64,000 nt of DNA from Acidobacteriaceae bacterium (GTDB lineage Bacteria; Acidobacteriota; Terriglobia; Terriglobales; Acidobacteriaceae), in contig PKUV01000038.1 of assembly GCA_003131315.1 (NCBI GenBank), positions 90,439-154,438 of the forward strand, written 5' to 3'. The position numbers were made by a program, and so were the translations under genes. The notes below the pieces were generated by a model. It saw only the letters and a list, made by a program, of their open reading frames with translations, had not been told where the DNA came from and did no database searches. Below, piece after piece: positions 61,771 to 64,000 of this stretch (the first letter of the stretch is position 1; every line of letters starts with the position of its first letter).

Positions 61771-61887
61771 TTATCGCCCCGCTCCGTAGTACTTCCAAAA
61801 CATGTACCCAAAGCCGAGCAGAGAGATGGCCACGAGAATCAGTGATCCAATCCACCAAAAATCAGGCTTCGGTCTTGTTTGCGCCAC
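61771..61887 (-). CDS. 38-residue single-pass membrane protein
   Basis: From a GTG at 61887 to a TAA at 61771-61773 the frame encodes a short basic N-terminus with Lys-Pro-Asp-Phe-Trp-Trp, one hydrophobic helix (Ile-Gly-Ser-Leu-Ile-Leu-Val-Ala-Ile-Ser-Leu-Leu-Gly) and a polar tail with Trp-Lys-Tyr-Tyr. GAGGT lies 8 bases upstream. The composition is clearly that of a membrane peptide, not noise. I do not know a family; small subunits or regulators of membrane complexes look like this. Confidence 0.55.
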   Translation of the reverse strand: MAQTRPKPDFWWIGSLILVAISLLGFGYMFWKYYGAGR

Positions 61888-62262
61888 CGTGCACACCTCG
61901 CTCCGAGGATCACCCGAAGCCAGGCCAGAGTCAAAGAACCAAAGTAATCCGCACGGGTGCTGGGTTGGGCCTCAGCAACAGGGCGGTGACTCGCCGCACT
62001 TAGCCTCCGACTACAGGCGTCGCAAGCGTGAATTGGCATGCGCCGAAAGGCAACAGTTTTCGGCATGTTCAGTTCGGGCACGGGCGTATACTCAGGTTTT
62101 CTTGATCACGAAGACCCATCGTTGCGGCTAGACCACAACCCTGCGCCTTCGCGATTAAGCTGCCTTCCGGCGAACCGGGCAAGGAAGGGGCATTTATATC
62201 TTGCATCTCTACGCTTAAAGAAACTCATGCGCTCAACCCAACGCCCTGCAAAAGGAGCGATC
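61888..62262. other. gene-free interval before the omega-like gene
   Basis: No gene can be supported in this stretch. It should hold the promoter for the small gene at 62263, but no clear hexamers are seen. Confidence 0.4.
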
Positions 62263-62478
62263 ATGCGTTCTGATCGTATACACAGGGCTTTGGTCAATAT
62301 CCCGAATCGCTTCATGTTGTGCCGACTAGTCTCAGTGGCAACACGGAAATACCATGACCCTGATAGGCGGGTTCAAGACGTCATCAACGATGTAATTGGG
62401 TGGTTCGCCGATGCAGAATTCGCGACGCAGCAATTGAGAATTCTCGCGGACCTTGAGACGAAACTCCCCGCCGTATAG
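62263..62478 (+). CDS. small protein resembling RNA polymerase omega-like acidobacterial proteins
   Basis: This 71-residue protein starts at an ATG with AAGGAG 6 bases upstream. The segment Ala-Leu-Val-Asn-Ile-Pro-Asn-Arg-Phe-Met-Leu-Cys and Ala-Thr-Arg-Lys-Tyr-His recalls the Asn-Arg-Phe-x-Leu helix and the Ala-x-Lys/Arg-Ala-Arg helix of RpoZ-like proteins, though without the Glu-rich tail. It lies just before an RpoD-like sigma gene, which makes a link to transcription attractive. The family assignment is tentative. Confidence 0.45.
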   Translation: MRSDRIHRALVNIPNRFMLCRLVSVATRKYHDPDRRVQDVINDVIGWFADAEFATQQLRILADLETKLPAV

Positions 62479-62611
62479 CTGTATCGGCGAAAATCAGAGG
62501 TGGACCCCTTTTAGGCTTCAACCGGCGTTTAACGCGACAGCTCTCGATCGGAAGCTTCAGTTATTGTCAAAGCACCTTTTGCTCCATGCGGGAAGGCGCT
62601 GAAAGGGATTC

Positions 62612-62698
62612 CGCTTGGCTCTTGACGACGTTAAGAAACTCATTGATGCCGGAAAGGAAAAGGGGTATCTCGCCTACAACAGAGGTGGAGGTGAATGA
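62612..62698 (+). pseudogene. sigma-70 region 1.1 remnant, out of frame with the following sigma gene
   Basis: A frame ending at a TGA (62696-62698) reads Leu-Asp-Asp-Val-Lys-Lys-Leu-Ile-Asp-Ala-Gly-Lys-Glu-Lys-Gly-Tyr-Leu, which is the start of RpoD region 1.1 in this phylum. The downstream sigma frame begins one base earlier. So region 1.1 has been cut off by a small deletion or frameshift. Confidence 0.65.
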
Positions 62699-64000
62699 CG
62701 ATTCCCAATGATGTCCGTTCTCCGGAGGATCTGGACGACGTGCTTGCCACCATCGGCACGCTGGGCATTGACGTGCTTGAACGCCAGCCCGAGCTACCTT
62801 TCTCGGTCGTGAAAAGAAAATTTGAGGAGGAAGTGGAGCCCGGCGAGGACCTCGGACTCGACTTGGCCCCCGGCGCTGTTGAACAGACCGACGATCCGGT
62901 CCGCATCTACCTGCGCGAGATGGGCGTAGTCCCTCTGCTCACCCGTGAAGGGGAAGTGGACATTGCGAAGCGTATCGAGCGCGGACAGCGGCGAGTGCTG
63001 AAGGCGCTTTCACGCTCGCCTATTGTGATCCGCCAGGTTCTGGCCATTGGCGAGGATTTGAAGCGCGGCGTACGCTCGATCAAGGAAATTGTCGTCTTCG
63101 ATGAGGAAGAGATCACTGAGAAGGTCCTGCAGAACGGCGTCAAGGACACCACGTGCCGCATCGACGAGTTGCAGAAGCATTACAAGAGAGCTAGCCAGCT
63201 GGCCGGACGGCTATCGACCATTCCGGCTGAAAAGAAAGCACGCGAATACAGCCGCTGCCGATGCAGGCTGGGCCGCGAGATCGTTCGGATTTCGCTCATC
63301 ATCCGCAACCTCGGTTTCACCAACTTAGAGCGCAAACGCGTGATCGATCGGGTGAATAAAACCATGGACGTCATGCGCTCTCTCGACCGCCGGGTCAGCA
63401 ACCTGGAAAGGAAGATTGAGAGCACGCGCAGCGAAGAACTCAAGAAAGATTACCGCAAGACCCAGCGGCGGCATCGCGCCGACCTGGAAAGGTTGGAGTG
63501 CGATGCCGGAGTGGCCTTTAAGGAGCTGCACCGCACCCAGCGCGAAATGATCCAGGCCGAGATGGACGGGGAGCAGGCCAAGCACGAGCTCATCGAGGCC
63601 AACCTGCGCCTCGTGGTTTCCATCGCCAAAAAGTATGCCAATCGCGGGCTGCAGTTCCTGGACCTGATTCAGGAGGGCAACGTCGGCCTCATGAAGGCGG
63701 TGGACAAGTTTGAGTACCGCCGCGGCTACAAATTTTCCACCTATGCCACGTGGTGGATTCGCCAGGCCGTCAGCCGCGCCATTGCCGACCAGGCGCGCAC
63801 CATCCGCCTCCCGGTGCACATGATCGAGGTCGTCAACAAGCTGATCCGCACTTCGCGGCAACTGGTCCAAGCGTTGGGGCGCGAACCCACGTCGGCAGAG
63901 ATTGCCAAGCAGATGGACATTCCCGAGGCCAAGGTGCGCAAGGTGCTCAAGATCATGCAGGTACCGATCTCGCTGGAGACGCCAATCGGCGAGGAGGGGG
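62695..64000 (+). CDS. RpoD-type sigma-70 factor, truncated region 1.1 (3' end outside window)
   Basis: At least 435 residues are visible. They include Val-Arg-Ser-Pro-Glu-Asp-Leu-Asp-Asp, region 1.2 ([10 protein letters not shown]), a non-conserved charged insert, and region 2 (Glu-Ala-Asn-Leu-Arg-Leu-Val-Val-Ser; [11 protein letters not shown]). Region 3 begins near the window edge. The ATG at 62695 has GGAGGTGA directly before it, a very strong signal, so translation probably starts here and leaves out most of region 1.1. It may be a second primary-like sigma factor. Neighbours are a small omega-like gene and no ribosomal or DnaG context. Confidence 0.85.
   Translation, partial: MTIPNDVRSPEDLDDVLATIGTLGIDVLERQPELPFSVVKRKFEEEVEPGEDLGLDLAPGAVEQTDDPVRIYLREMGVVPLLTREGEVDIAKRIERGQRRVLKALSRSPIVIRQVLAIGEDLKRGVRSIKEIVVFDEEEITEKVLQNGVKDTTCRIDELQKHYKRASQLAGRLSTIPAEKKAREYSRCRCRLGREIVRISLIIRNLGFTNLERKRVIDRVNKTMDVMRSLDRRVSNLERKIESTRSEELKKDYRKTQRRHRADLERLECDAGVAFKELHRTQREMIQAEMDGEQAKHELIEANLRLVVSIAKKYANRGLQFLDLIQEGNVGLMKAVDKFEYRRGYKFSTYATWWIRQAVSRAIADQARTIRLPVHMIEVVNKLIRTSRQLVQALGREPTSAEIAKQMDIPEAKVRKVLKIMQVPISLETPIGEEG

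Noticed and set aside
1-64000. CRISPR arrays or restriction-modification/defence islands
   Set aside because: No regularly spaced repeats and no Cas, restriction, toxin-antitoxin or known defence genes were seen on either strand.

Overview
The window looks like a chromosome segment of an Acidobacteriota member (Terriglobia/Koribacter-like). It carries three very large Oar-like TonB-dependent receptors with an N-terminal carboxypeptidase-regulatory-like domain and no SusD partner. It also has two winged-helix/transmembrane sensor regulators of a type common in that phylum, a high GC content, and an RpoD-type sigma factor at the right edge whose wording is typical of the group. This taxonomic call is inference from gene content.

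1-4.9 kb is a junkyard of mobile DNA: remnants of a conjugative (Trb/VirB) module with two deletion joints (VirB4 to VirB11, and VirD4 to a molybdopterin-dehydrogenase FAD subunit), pieces of integrase and transposase genes, and a 5'-truncated O-methyltransferase.

5.1-38.5 kb is a large catabolic and cofactor-maturation island. On the minus strand, 19.2 to 8.9 kb holds TonB receptor - aldehyde dehydrogenase - quinohemoprotein amine dehydrogenase (QHNDH) alpha (qhpA), gamma (qhpC), beta (qhpB) - two Cys-rich U32 proteins resembling UbiV and UbiU. A second minus-strand run (36.4 to 21.3 kb) holds radical-SAM qhpD, a second qhpB, ABC exporter qhpF, subtilisin-like qhpE, two acyl-CoA synthetases, a PaaX-type regulator, and two 2-oxoacid:ferredoxin oxidoreductases (IorA, an IorB-ferredoxin fusion, KorABC). 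Between and around these lie a second PaaX regulator, two enoyl-CoA hydratases, a third acyl-CoA ligase and an E1 alpha/beta pair. The likely logic is: periplasmic amine oxidation to an aldehyde, oxidation to an acid, CoA activation, sensing of the (aryl)acyl-CoA by PaaX proteins, and parallel supply of acyl-CoA from 2-oxoacids.

The most striking point is what is missing. Known QHNDH maturation uses a flavin monooxygenase (QhpG) to hydroxylate the tryptophan that becomes the CTQ cofactor, and I see none in the window. Its place next to qhpACB is taken by a UbiU/UbiV-like U32 pair, the family that performs O2-independent ring hydroxylation in ubiquinone synthesis. I propose this pair as a candidate oxygen-independent tryptophan hydroxylase for CTQ formation. 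This is a hypothesis.

38.5-60 kb holds two glycan-use loci with the same design (TM-anchored winged-helix regulator + Oar-like receptor + glycoside hydrolase): a maltodextrin locus (sugar MFS, regulator, receptor, GH13 cyclomaltodextrinase-like enzyme) and an N-acetylhexosamine locus (regulator, TPR protein, receptor, SGNH esterase, GH84). Between them lies another scrap zone with a decayed DUF932 gene, two tRNA 3'-half-like sequences and a perfect palindrome. 60-64 kb carries small proteins (RRM protein, monooxygenase-fold protein, 38-residue membrane protein, omega-like protein) and the 5' part of an RpoD-type sigma gene.
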